A stretch of DNA of 64,000 bases from Lichenostomus cassidix (Eukaryota > Chordata > Aves > Passeriformes > Meliphagidae), in contig CM039183.1 of assembly GCA_008360975.2 (NCBI GenBank), positions 44,507,850-44,571,849 of the forward strand, read 5' to 3'. The translations under genes and the position numbers were made by a program. How positions within the stretch are numbered: position 1 is the stretch's first letter; each line of letters begins with the position of its first letter. The notes beneath the pieces were generated by a model. The model saw nothing but the letters and a program-made list of their open reading frames with translations. It was not told the origin of the DNA and ran no database searches. Positions 37,976 through 50,960 of this stretch are shown here, piece after piece.

Positions 37976-40900
37976 CACAAAACTAATCAAGATTCTTTCT
38001 TACAGCTGTTTGATCAGTTACTGATAATGCTTGGATTATGCTGCCTTTACTTTTATTCTTGTATTTATGTTTCAGGGAAACACAAGTTATGGCAATGCAA
38101 ACTACTTAAAACACAGACTTAAATTTTTTTAAGATTCCTTGGTTGAGAATGGACATCATTCAAGTAATGTTCCTGCCTCTTTTGTTTTTCTTTCCAGTAT
38201 GCCATCCCAGGAGAGAAGCAACAAATAGACAAAGAAGGACTTTTATATAGACTACAGTTGTTATTTGCTTCTGGATGTGTGTAGATAAATACAAAGCAGG
38301 TGAAGCACATCCAGAAACCCTGTCACTCTCTTGCAGATCTAGGATTTGCAATGATATCCCAACTGTTCAGTCACTGTCATGTTCTTTGTAATAGTTAAAA
38401 GCCACAGTAAGCACACATGGTATTATACTTCAGCTTGCCTATGAATGAAAGGTCAATTGATAGTCGAGATTCTTTAGAACAATTAGTAACTACATGCTTT
38501 TACATATCTCCAGTTCATTTTCTATTATGAAAGTGTTCTCTGCTTACTACATTATTGCAATAAAATTCTAACTTCTACTGGCAACTCACATAAAGGCTTT
38601 AATAAGGCAATTTGTTAAAGAATATATTTAAAATATTAGAGCTCTAAAGGTTGAACAGAACAATGCGAATGAAGGCTTTTTGCTTTTCCTGAACTAAGGC
38701 TGTTAGGCATTGTTACAAAGGAATTGTCATCAAATGATGTATTGTGTGTTCATGATACTGCTCACTATAATTATGATCACAATTAAACCTCAAAAATTGT
38801 TACTGTCAGTTTAGGATGTATGAAGCTGAAAAGACAGTTTGCAGTGCAACGTATTTCATTATTATTAAAGACTGGTTAATCATAGCCAGCTGCATTTGAT
38901 CAGTCTGGAAATCTCACACATTTAGGAACATGTCACCAAGCTGATTCACTTAATTTTGGGGTTGTTTTTGCAGTTACATCTTAGCTGTCTCTGTGGAAAG
39001 AACAATCTTAAATGTCTTCCTTCACTGTCCTTGTCCAAACCATCATGAGCAGATTACATCTTCTCTTAAGCATTTTTACTACAATTGGAAATACTTTGTA
39101 GTCAATTGGACTGCTGTATTGTTATCATTAAAAGATACTTGTATGGATTTAGAAGTAAGGTAAAAGTGTTAACTTTACCTCCCCAAGTTAGATCTTGGAC
39201 TTAGAAAATTTTCATTTGAAATTCTCTCTTGTAGTATTAGTAGATAAAGTTCTTAATTCATAGAATTAAAACATTTTATTCTAGATTTTCAAATTCATAG
39301 CCTTTGAGTTTGATATAGAAAACTTTAGTCCTTTAGTTGATACAACAGTGTAATGATTGGTTATATATGGAAATATACAGATTCCATTCTAACCACAAAT
39401 TCCTATGAAATAATAGATTAAACTTTACTCTTTAGGTGGGATTTTAGTCCAATTGGAATTTTGAATTGAGTGCTTGAATTACTGGAGATTTGTACTTTTA
39501 AGAGTTAGAACAGAGCAGAGTTAAGCATTTAATACAATTATATGTTTCAGTATTATTTGCCTTAATAAACAATAATAGATAAATAAGTAAAAGTAGATAA
39601 AATAAATTTTACAAGTCTTTCTGATTTTGGAGAGCAGGAGTATTTCAATTGTTGTGTTTGACCTCTTCATGAAGGACTCAAGCCCTTGGCACGTACCAAG
39701 AACTGATTTCTCTATTGAACTTAACTTCGAAAGTTTTGAGTTTGTATCATTTGACATTTATTATAACACAAAAGTTATTTTGTGTACTCAACTACAAGTC
39801 TTTGTGTCTGGGAGACTGAGAAAAATATTAGCTGGAACGATGAGAAATTATGATAAATATTTTCTCAAAAAGTAATTATTTAAGAAAATACATCATAAAA
39901 ATTTAGTTATAAGATCTGAAAGGGCAGTATATATTTCAAATTGATTTCCATTGTTACTTGAAAGTTTAATTACACAGACAATTCCCATAAATGCTATGCC
40001 ACCGCTATTGTGATATGCAGTTCTAAATGGAACATAAATTAATTTTCAATTTTTCACATTTGCCTTATAAAAAAAATCAGGGAGTTGAGAAAATAGCATC
40101 CATTTGTGATTTACAGAACTTCATTTGAATTTCCTGTGTAACACTCAATGCAGCTATGAACTATGCATATGTGATAATATGGACGAAAATGAGGGTCTAA
40201 AGTGAATGAGAATAGGAGGTAGAGAAAGGAATTAGAGACAAAGTAATGCCAAGAAAAGAGGCAATTGGACAGTGTCTGTATATCCATGAGTATTTAAGGT
40301 GAAAAAACCCTGAATCTGACAAGCCTGCATGGCAATATGAATTGTTTCTCAAAGCAGTCTGTTGTCATGACATTTAGACTTCAGGAAAGACTTAGGTGTT
40401 TACTTCTGTCCTGAAGAACCTTTAATAAAGTTGTTTTGTTTTGTTTTTTTTAAGATCTGTGAAATTCTAACTGCATTATAAAGATGAAATTTCTTAGATG
40501 ATTTTGCTTGGTAAATCACAGAATCAAAGTACTCCAGCATTCATCAGTATTCAGAATCTTGAATTTTGATGTCACATTGAATCTGCGTTTAACAGCTGAA
40601 CTCAACAGTTTCACCTGAAGTGATAATTACATAGGGAGTTTTTCTTTTGTTACAAAGTTCATTGCCAAAGTTTCCAGTGGTAGACTTTTTCCTTAAGACA
40701 CATAAGAAATCTTGCAGTGATTCAACTTTAAAAGTGGCTTGTCTTTTTGCATCTGACTGTTCTATTCTCTTTAAATTCACTTCAAATTTATAATTGCACC
40801 TGCTTATAACTATGGCAAAAGCCACAGGCTTGCTCTCCCGGTTTTCTTTTTCATTATATACACTGAGTATTATGCCAGTTTTTATAACATGGCAGACAGT

Positions 40901-43900
40901 AACAAAGACTGTTTTCACTGTGCTTCATTTGGTGGTTATCTTTCCCTCTTCTGTTAAAATAAACTCACTTGATAGTTTTGAAATGCAGGCCATTATTAGT
41001 TGATCAATATTTTACTTATAAATCAGATCAACCTAAACTTATGTTGTAGAGAAGAAAATATCCTCAGTTCTGAAGTCTGAAGTGTTGCACAATGGAGGAC
41101 TCCACACTCCCTTAAAAAAAAGAGCTGGGTTTCTATGTCAGTACAAAAGATAATTTCAAAGTATAAGCAATTTTTAGCTCCTACATTTATCAGTTTTCAT
41201 GAGAATATGTTGTATTACCGCATGCAAACCACAATAGCAAAAGTATCCTCACTGCAAAACATCAAGGCCAAGAATCTGAAAATTTATTCAAAATTTGAAT
41301 CGAAGACATAATCCTAATTAAATTAGGAGTATTCCATATTCTGCATAATGACCATAGCATAGTCATTAAACTTTATGCCATTGCATGCAACCAGCCCAGT
41401 AACGTCTGACTGAAATAGAAATTGTACTGCTGATATATGTACTTGTACATGCTCCTTATACAAGTGCAATTCTGCAGTCAAAATCACACTTCAAACCTGG
41501 CAATAAATATCTTTATGTGTAATTCCTGGATCTCATAATAGTTCAAGTATTATATTTCTGAAGGACATTTAAAGCAAAGAGATTAAAAAGCATTCATGAG
41601 GATAATGAGCAATAGGAATGAAAAGTTAATACCATATTCTTTGTTCTTCAGTGGACTTCAGATATAATTATTATTTTCATACTTAGATATTAGAGAACAA
41701 AACTTTTTAACTGCCATTAGATACACCTGACTTCTTTTAAACTTTGTGCAATGATTATAGTTCTCAGACCTACCTCTGAAGTTTACAGGTTCCAATTTCA
41801 TATCAGTATGTTTACTCTGTTCACTCATAAATGAATAAGAAATTACTACAACTTCATTATTGCAGATGATCCTTGAAATTCCAGGTACATTTCAGCTGTG
41901 TCCTTAACAGAAAATATTGGCCTCCAACTATGAGAAGCCTTATTACCCTGCTTTTATTTGTACCTCATTTAATTTCATGTGCTATGAAGACAACTGTGTC
42001 CCAGTAAAATGTATGGCCTTGGGAATTATCAAAGTTTTATTGCAGTTTAAGAATCTGCAGTTATAATGGAAATGACTGAAAAAAACTTTGAAAACCTTTG
42101 AAAATATGCTTATCATATTTTCTAATCCATTCTAACAAATTTATAATCCAAAAGATCTCATTTATTGCTTTACAGAAAATAAAAGGTAACTAAATAATGT
42201 TTTTTGTTATTCATAAGATAGCTGCAAGAAAAATTGGAAATACATTCCCCTTATTGATGTGTTTCTCTGAACACAACCAAGTCTATCTGATTACTGAAAA
42301 CTTTTTTCACAATTGTTAATGTGGAATTTGTAGGAAAATAGATACTTTCATTCTGTTCTGGTTTATAGGCATCTACAGAAAATACTATAAAAGCTATATG
42401 TAAATATTTTAAAATTTATACATTTACTTCCAAAAGAAGGATCCAAATTATGCATCCCTTTTTCTAATCCAACTAGAACTGGAAACAGAGGAATAAAGAC
42501 TATTGATGTGTTGTGAGTGATATGTGCCTTGTGTCTTCTCTGCTGTGCAGTAGACAAGTGAAAATGCTTGAGCTCTTTGAACTAGCTCTGAAAAAGATTT
42601 GAGGGGGGCAGCATTTCAGGAGCTGTTCTAGTCCTGAGTATGTTCAAGGTTAGTGCATCACTCAGAGTCCACCAGTCCTAGTTGGAATGCAATGAGAATT
42701 ATTGGAGGTGGATATGGAGGACTCCAAACTCGGCCTTCTTTAAAATTGAAACCTGACAGCTCTAATGCTCACCAACTTTTCAAAACAAAAGATTGCAAAA
42801 ATTTATTAACTTATTGGTACTTTTCCTTTGTTCTGCACGTTGGTAGCCCACAAGAATATATCAAAGGTAATATTAGTGCTGAGTGGGCATTTTTTTGTAG
42901 ATGGAAGCCCTTGGGAAGTCATTTGTCCATACTGGCCACTCAAGCTGCAGATGCAGGAGCAGGAGGGAGGTGTTTGATGGCAGATGTCCCCAGCATGACC
43001 CCACACCAGCTCTTTCTGCAAAAGAGCAGCATTCCCTGATGGACAAGTGCAAGTGACACTCTTGCTGGGTGTGAGGTTTTCTGTTCACTCCTGCTGGTCA
43101 CATTATTGCATGCTTTTGTCTTGTTACAGCTGTTTGAGCAGGGATAAATTCCACCTACAGGTTTCTATTACCCTTGTTGGTCCTGTAAATTGGTATCCAC
43201 AGCTGCCCATGAAAATTAGGAATGCAGCTGAGTATGATTAGTAGGTGGCAAGATAGATAAAGACTGGTGCCAAAGACTGATAAAGCAATTTGCTTAATAT
43301 AAACTTTTTGACACTTACAAACATATTCTGGTATAACTTCTTTATATACAATTAGACACATAATATACTGTAGTTTTTTATTATTTTCTAGTCCCCTGTT
43401 TACAAACCCAAACTGTTTTTAACTCTCAAACTCTTCCTCGTGCAATTAATTTTTCTCATGGATGAGTGGTGTAAAAATAACCAATTTGTGAAAAAACATA
43501 AAAAATTTCCTCAGTTACTGCAGTGTGTGGTTTTGATATTATAGAATTACTTACAGTAACAAGGCTACTGATGACATTTCATAGAATTATTCACACTTGT
43601 GTGCTTTAGAGAGAAAATAGAATGTGTATATATGAAATATATTCTTTACTAATGGAGCTCCAGTTCACACTTTCTCTTACACAGACGATCATACTAGTAA
43701 TTATGGGACCTATATATGTTGATGCAAGTTGTTTTTTCCCAGAGGAAAAACACTGTTGCCTTTAAAAGTAATTAGTTTTAGGATGGAGTTGACTGAGCAA
43801 ATGAAGCCATCTGTCTGCATTTACCACCCTCAAACCAATGCAGAGCCCCACTGGGAATTTCTGGTGGGAATGGGCAGAGCTCCACAGGCAGAACTACAGC

Positions 43901-45779
43901 AAATTGTTGCTTCAGCTGCTGTCTGAATTCACCTTCTGCTCTTTTCCTGAGTGTAACCTGAAGGTAGATGTTACTCCTTCCCCATGGAAGCTTCCTCGTC
44001 ATGGGCATCCCAGAGCACCATCCTAGTGCTTCACCAGGCTGGGACAAAGTTCTCTCCGCTCCTGTGACAGAAGTGCTGTAAGTGACATGTTGGCAATTAT
44101 CCACTAACGTCTTTTTTAAGCCAGTTTCAGACCAAGGACAAGAACAGGCATCTTAAAGTTGTGCATTTGTACTGGGTGAAGCTGGAGGCTCAGTGTGGGA
44201 GGCAGCCAAGAAGCCCAACCAGTATAGTCTGTGTGTCTGCCTGATTCAGAGGCAAGATTTATGCTCCTTTTGTGAGATAAATTGTTTTCATCTCCATCAC
44301 ATACTATAATTTTTATTTTTGTTTAACTGTGGAGAATACAATGACCTTTAGAAACTCTTTTCCTCAGGAGAATAATCAGAGTTATTTACTGTGAGAACTG
44401 GACTGTTACTATTATTGTATGCATACTCTGTTCAATGGATAAATTTTATAAATAACCCATAATATCGATGGGAACTGCTAATTAACACCTCAATATGTGA
44501 ATAATCCCCTTTCATCTCAAATAACAGAAAAGTTAAACTTTACAATAAGAAACATTACTATGACATCAAAGTCATAAATACACTATGAACGGATACATTT
44601 GAAAACTCACTTTCTTGAAGTTTCTGGCTGGATGACTTTTAACTTCTCTAGTAGATAACCTCATAATAGAAAATTGTAAAATAAAACTACAGATGCTTCA
44701 AAAAGGGTTTTTCTTCTCATTTAGGCCTACTTTAGAATAAGCCAGTTTACTTAAATAAAAAATAAAGAATCAAACAAAAAACAGACACAACTTTCAACTT
44801 GAGGCTTTATTTTTATAATTCTTATATTAAATGTTGTTGAGAACAGCTGCAGTTTTCTTGATGTGTACTTATACCAACACTGAATCTTTGGGATTTTCAG
44901 AAATCTCTTTATGCAATTGCTAGGAAACAAGAGTTTAATCATAAAGTAGTACCTGGAAAAAGAAGAGTCCTTCAGTAGACCTTATATTGAGCTGATGCTG
45001 AGGTACAAGAGGTCATAATATGCTTTGTTTTGTTATATGGAAAAAAAAAAAATTGAAAATTTTCTTCTTTCTTTAAAAAGGCAGTTTTCAATAAAGGATA
45101 AATCCTGAGCCAAATCATTTGAGAGATGAACTAAAGATTAAATTTTTTGATTGCATTGTTTCAGAACAGTTTAATAGACATCCAATTAAGTCACGGTAAA
45201 TCAAGACTAAATTGGAAGTAAAACCAGCTATAATACAATTTAAAGGAAAAATACAAACAAAAGGAAGAGGATGTTTATAGCAATAAACTAAAGCTAGGAA
45301 CTCAGGAAACTGATAAACTTTCTAGAAAAGCATAAGGATGTCTACAGACAGATTTAAGGATGAAGCTTATTTTAAAGAGCATGGAATACAAGAAACTGGA
45401 CTTGTATTGATCACACTTTTCCTTGATTAGGGGGTTCATCTTTTGACAGATAAATCAAATCTAGCTGATCAATGAGATTTGGCAAACTCTACCCTTTCAT
45501 TTCAATTACATGACAGGCTAAAGCATTCAGAAAGAGATATTATTATAGAAGATGTCAGAAGACTACTTCACACCGTATGATGGACTATTTTCTATGGCAT
45601 CAGTAACTTTGAAAGGTTTTAACAACAGTTACAGGAGCTGGACATATTTATATGAGGATTTCTAGAATAATTGGAAAACTTGCACTTACACAGTTCAGGA
45701 AGAATCTCTCATAATTTCTCACTAACATTAGCTAATGTTGATTTTCAATAACTCATGGAACAGCCAATAATGAAGAAAG
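37976..45779. other. Gene-free AT-rich sequence
   Basis: No recognisable gene. The longest frame is 128 codons (42653-43039), with no domain and no homology I recognise. A 108-codon - strand frame at 43778-44104 lies in a more GC-rich patch (43780-44070) and is likewise unidentified. A short TTTTG repeat sits at 40431-40453. The remainder is AT-rich sequence without clear structure. Confidence 0.6.
40431..40453 (+). repeat. (TTTTG)n simple repeat
   Basis: 'gttgttttgttttgtttttttt': two to three TTTTG units followed by T8. Minor simple sequence. Confidence 0.7.
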
Positions 45780-46000
45780 GCAATTGGAATGATCAAACTA
45801 ATTATGTCTGTCCGCTTATCATAAACCCTGAAGTAAAGTGTGGACAAACTGATAATAAGACTTTATTAATAAAGATTTAAAGGAAAGTAATGTAATTTGT
45901 TCCAGTAGGCATGAGTTTATGGGAAACAGATCTTGTAAAACCTGCTTTATACCTTCCTATTCCTGAAAATGAAACCAATTATCTACAGAAAAAAAAAGAA
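45780..46000 (+). mobile_element. Probable ancient CR1/L3-like fragment
   Basis: The words 'aggaaagtaatgtaatttgt', 'taggcatgagtttatggg' and 'aaacagatcttgtaaaacctg' follow the order seen in old amniote CR1 copies, just upstream of the RT core ('agcatggatttatgagaaacag..gtcaaactaacctga'). Similar but weaker echoes continue to about 46560 ('gaacggctgacagactggaaag'). No frame survives. The identity rests on recalled family wording and the ends are uncertain. Confidence 0.45.
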
Positions 46001-48894
46001 CAAGCAGCAAGCAATGGATACAGACTAAGGCTGAGGCCTCATATTGGTTATAGGAAGCTGTTAGCTTGATGTGTGTGGGATGCATACCTGAACAGGAGAT
46101 TCTCTGATTACCAGAGTAATCAGAACAAAGGAACAACTCTTAAAATATTGTATCTGCTTTGCCCCTATTTCCCTTGACCTATCCAGGTGAGGAAGAAGCC
46201 TGGAACTATTCTCAAAAGGTGTCTTGTAATGGGTAAATTTTCAAGGGGGAAAAAGGATCATTGAGAAAAGGTTTTAATAGTATGAATGTGTGTACAATTT
46301 CTGGAGGTAAAGGAAGTCTGATTACCTGTACTTGGCACTGTTTCCATCTCACGTGGAAATTCTCACATTCTTTTTAAAGCAAGTCTTTATAAAGAGCAGA
46401 AGTTACTGATTAAGGAGACCACTGGAAAACTGAGAAGATTTAATGGAAGAGTCACAAGAACGGCTGACAGACTGGAAAGATATGCGAGAATTTGAGAAGT
46501 CATTAATTGATTGTGAAATCTTAGCAAATATTTATGTGTGAATTAATAACCTCTCATACATGCCTAGTGAGGAAACAGGAATCTGATAGTGAAGAGGTGT
46601 CTCATGATTGTGAATCAGTGTAAAAGAGTTCAGAATGAAGAAATAAAAGACATCATTTTTTGATGATGAGCGTTATAATAATAACCAATTAGCAAGGACT
46701 ATGAAATTTTTTCCATTACTTACTTTAAAGGATGTGATAATATACTTTCGTTCAAAATGTATTTTATACAAAAGGAAATTAAGTCAATATAAAGCCAGAA
46801 CAGATCTGTTAGAGCTGCTTATTTTGATTCAGCTCACAGGTTTGATACAGAGACTCTTACTATCACCAGGTTATATGCCATAAAACAACTGCACACATAT
46901 TGCTGAGAAAAATCTCATGTTTTGAGAGTCCATTAGCTGCCCAGACTTTCAGAGCTATTCTCCAGGTGGGAGGTGAAAGAACTGGCTTGGGGATGAAATT
47001 CAGAGCATACTATTCCTAATTTCTAAGGTGGAATCTCATTAAGAGACAACAACCTGGGAGCAAGGATGCAATTACCCCATACCTTCAGGTGTCTAACTGA
47101 GGTATTGTACCTTTGCAGGCACTGACTCTACACTGTGCTCCTGCCGCACGGGAACATTTGTCAGAATTACCTTAATTATGCCACTGATAGCTAAGAAGCA
47201 AGGTATCTAACGTTATGTGCCCTGAACTCCACCAAATGTTGGTGCCTATGGTGGGGGGGCATGAATATTTTCCATTGTGTGCAGCTATAGCACCAACTGA
47301 AAAGAAAAAGGAATAAAGAGGTGTGTCGCCACAGCATGCCAAAGGAACATGTATAAGCAATGTGCCTAACTCACACTGGAAGTCAACCATGAGGAGACAA
47401 GTAAAAGCCCAAATATGTATATATGAACAGCATTTTATACTATTCCTCTGAATGAGAGCCTTTTAAATTGCCCTTAAAGATGAAAAAGAAAAATTAAGGG
47501 AAGTCTTACAGTCCTGCTGAGGAGAGAAAAACATAGCCAAGACACAGTCCTAGGCTTATGTTTCTAAACATTTCTTCTCTAATTTTGTTAGGCAAATAAA
47601 AGTTTTACTCCTTTGATGTGCATATGTAATTCCCACTGGTGATAATGAGAATTATGTGCACAATTCAACAGAAGAAGCCCTATAATTTAGGGATACTTGA
47701 AGGGGGACTTCAAAGAAAACATTAAATACCTAATAAGAAGAGAATAGAAGTCTGTGAAAAGTTTGAACATTTGAATAGCAATAAATTTTTTAAATTATGT
47801 TGAATTTTATATTATATGCCAAGAGTTCCAGTGTACAGAAGGCCATTACATGGATGTTCAATCAAATTTTAGTAATATAAAATAACAAAAAGTAAGAACA
47901 TAAACACATTTCAGACTTAATGAAGTACAGCCATAAAAAGGAAGTTATTAGATTTTTTAAAATAGAAAACTGTAAAAGACAAAAAATGTGAAGTTTTAAT
48001 CTGAATCTTCTTTGATGTAAAAGGAATTATTAAGCCCTAGGTGAACCAAAAAGAAAGAAAGCAAGTCAGACAGAGTAGATTTTACTTTTCAATTGCATTT
48101 CTTCTTTCTCCTTTTAGGTATAGAATTTTGCCTTATTGTGTACTCAGTCATATATGTCTAATGATTACACCAGCAGTAATTTCAAAACTTGCACTGCAAA
48201 TGAGAGCAAAAGCTGAGCAAAGGCACCATGCTCTCCTCTCCTCTTCTAGCTGCAGCAATTGTCCATGATGGGATGATGCAGAACACCACAAAACAGAGCA
48301 GCAGCGCGGCTCGCAGCCAAGCTGTAGGCTCAATTCTTCATTAAGACTGCTAGAACCTGCATGGACCTTCTTGGTGGATGTGCCAGAGCCATGCAAGCTG
48401 ACAAGTCTCATAATAATCTAAGAAGATGAGTTCACCATTTTTCAGTATCTGGAGCAGAGATGTTTGCATCTGTCTCATTGTCTCCCAAGTGTCAGTAGAA
48501 CAGTCCTGGGGAGAAATCAATCTCATCCCAAAGGAAAGGTCTACAACAGACCAGACTAACTGGTAATTAAATTTGTCCATTATATTTTAGTGAGTACAGA
48601 AAGCAGAATCTAAATAGCCTAGACAGGTGTCTAGAGGTAGGTGAGGAGACTCCCACCCCCAGTTTATCCATTGATGTAGAAGTTGGTCTGACCTGCAGTG
48701 GTGGAGACTGTAACAATCACTTTAGCCAATGTATTCCAGAACTCATTATAAATTTAAAAACATTTGTTAATTACAAGCTGTAAATTAGGCCAAATATTTT
48801 AGTGAAGTCTGTCATGGAGAAATAGAACAGAATTTTTCAATTTTGAATATTTTTTTACATACTTGAATAAAGGTACATCTCATTTTGCTTTTGC
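46001..48894. other. Gene-free sequence, possibly old LINE remains
   Basis: No gene. The first 500-600 bases may still belong to the old CR1 fragment before it. The longest open frames are under 90 codons. A G7 run lies near 47252. Nothing else stands out. Confidence 0.5.
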
Positions 48895-50960
48895 CTTCTT
48901 CAGGTTAAACAAACCCAGTATTTTTTATACTTACCTGCATTTCATGCTTTCTACGTCTGTGCTCATCCCAACCAATACTCATTTGATCAAATTTTTTTTT
49001 GCTCTAACACCTAAGGATGGCTGTAATATTCCAGCTGAGACCTTATCACAGTAATGTAGACAGCAGAGAAAATCTACTTTAAATGTCATAGGCACAAATT
49101 TTCTGCATGGAAATTGCTTTTTTCCCTCTCTCCACTTCCCCCCCTCCCCAGCAAAAAGGTTACTCATCCTTATTCTCTTTGCAAATCAGGTTATTTTTCA
49201 GGTAGTTTTTCAGTTAATAGCCTCTCCTGCTTATTCCTACCTGTATACAATAACTTGCACTAAAAAATCCAGCATGTTTTTTCCTGATCCCATCTAAAAT
49301 CTTACAAGATTTCTTTGAATTTCTTGATAAGAATTACAAATTTCTCACCCTGGTGACCCTTCATACTTAATGAGCATACCTTCTCTTTGCTTCTCTATGC
49401 CATTCATACAAACATTTTATAGATTTATAACCTGCAGAGACCTTTTCGAGAGTGGAAACTGCTCAGCTTTCCACTTACCTGTGGCATTTTTATCTAAACC
49501 ATACTTTTCCATATTTCTTCCAGGAAAGGCACACAAGACAGTGTTGAAAACCTCACTGGAACTGCACTTTGACATGTGATGCTCCTCCTCTATCCATAAG
49601 GCCTTTACCTTTTGCAGGAGGAAATGAGACTAGTTAGGCATGATTCATTCCTGAGACACGAAGGTTGGTGGTTATTCATTCCTCTGCTTTACTCAGTGTG
49701 TTCACAGTTTCTATGTTTTTTTAAGCAGCTGCAGTTAGGATATCTGCAATTTTCAAGCACCTCCTCTATAAAGCAATGCACCACTTTTGCTATTTTTCTC
49801 ATATCCATCTGTCATAATTTTTCAGATGCAACCCAACACTGAGCTTTTATTTATGAATTCTTTCAGTGCTTTGAGGAAAAAAAAACATCAGATGAAGGCA
49901 GTTTGAAAATATCTGATTAAGTCAAGTGTCAATTTGTTCCTTGCTATACCAGGCTGAAACCTTGATCCTTCATGCCTGATCTTAACTACGATAGCAAATG
50001 AGCTTTTTAGCAAGAGTGGAAAAAGTCATTAAATGTTCAGAAAATTTCAGAATCATGTGCCAATCATTTTCAGTCTCTGCAGGAGCAGACTAATGATCTC
50101 TCTTGTTTTCATCCTTCTTCTGGAATACTTGTAACCATTTTCTGTTGCAATTCATTTTCTCCACAATTTTCCTTTTCTGACTTTGTTTTTCTAACCCAAA
50201 GTTTAATTGTAGTGTTGTGTTTTTCCACCCATCCTCAGTAGTTTGACCTGGGGTTTGTTTTCTATGCTGTTCACTTTGTGATTAAAATGACAATGAGATT
50301 ACAGTTTAGCAGCTCAGTGCCCTTGATATTCTTGTAAATTACTAATCTCTTTTAAACCTTCTCCTAATAGAAGCCATTTGGAAAGTTCTTCCCATCCAAT
50401 TCCCTGATTTCATTGATGTCTGCCTTTCTGAAAGCTGATGTTTTCATTCTGACCTGTTTTGCTCATTCTGTTAGGGTCATGAAGTTACAGTGTTATGTTC
50501 ACACTCTCACATACCCCAGTTATCTTTTAATCTGATGGCCTCAGACTTCTTTGCTCTTGTTTGAAATAATAGATAGAATTTCTCCATTATGCATGCTCTA
50601 CAGCTTTGGTACTAATTGGAAGCACTCTCAGGGAAGTTGATGTCTAGCTATGTACCTGTTTCTGTTATTAAACATTTCCACTGATGATTACTCTTTTAAG
50701 GGCTTTTAAGGATCAGAATGACATTACCTCCTCTGGTAAACACTTGCAGCAAATATTTCTGCTTGAGATTTTTCACTGGCTAATTCCATATTTTGTGACA
50801 CTTTGCCACATGAACATCTTTTATTTCAATTTCTTTTTATTTCCATGTTAAGGCCAGATATGAGCCTCAGCTGTGGCTGAGGATTCAATCTTTTGAAATA
50901 ACCACCCCTGTAATTCTGATATCCTTTCACAATACACTTATTTGTACCCAATTCGGGTTT
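48895..50960 (-). mobile_element. Ancient CR1/L3-like LINE, about 2 kb
   Basis: A long, heavily mutated CR1-type element on the - strand. Reading the + strand from left (element 3' side) to right I recognise, in order: 'caggttaaacaaacccagt' (RT C-terminus, near 48900); 'aatattccagctgagacctt' (49026); 'gactagttaggcatgattca' (near 49628); 'gccatttggaaagttcttcc' and 'ccctgatttcattgatgtct' (50375-50425); 'ttagggtcatgaagttacag' (50473); then fading similarity to about 50960. These are stock phrases of the old CR1 copies found in turtles, crocodilians and birds. The distance between the outer blocks is shorter than in a full element, which suggests internal deletions. All frames are destroyed. Confidence 0.65.

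Noticed and set aside
42653..43039. 128-codon open frame
   Set aside because: No homology or domain recognised; frames overlapping on the opposite strand are equally open.
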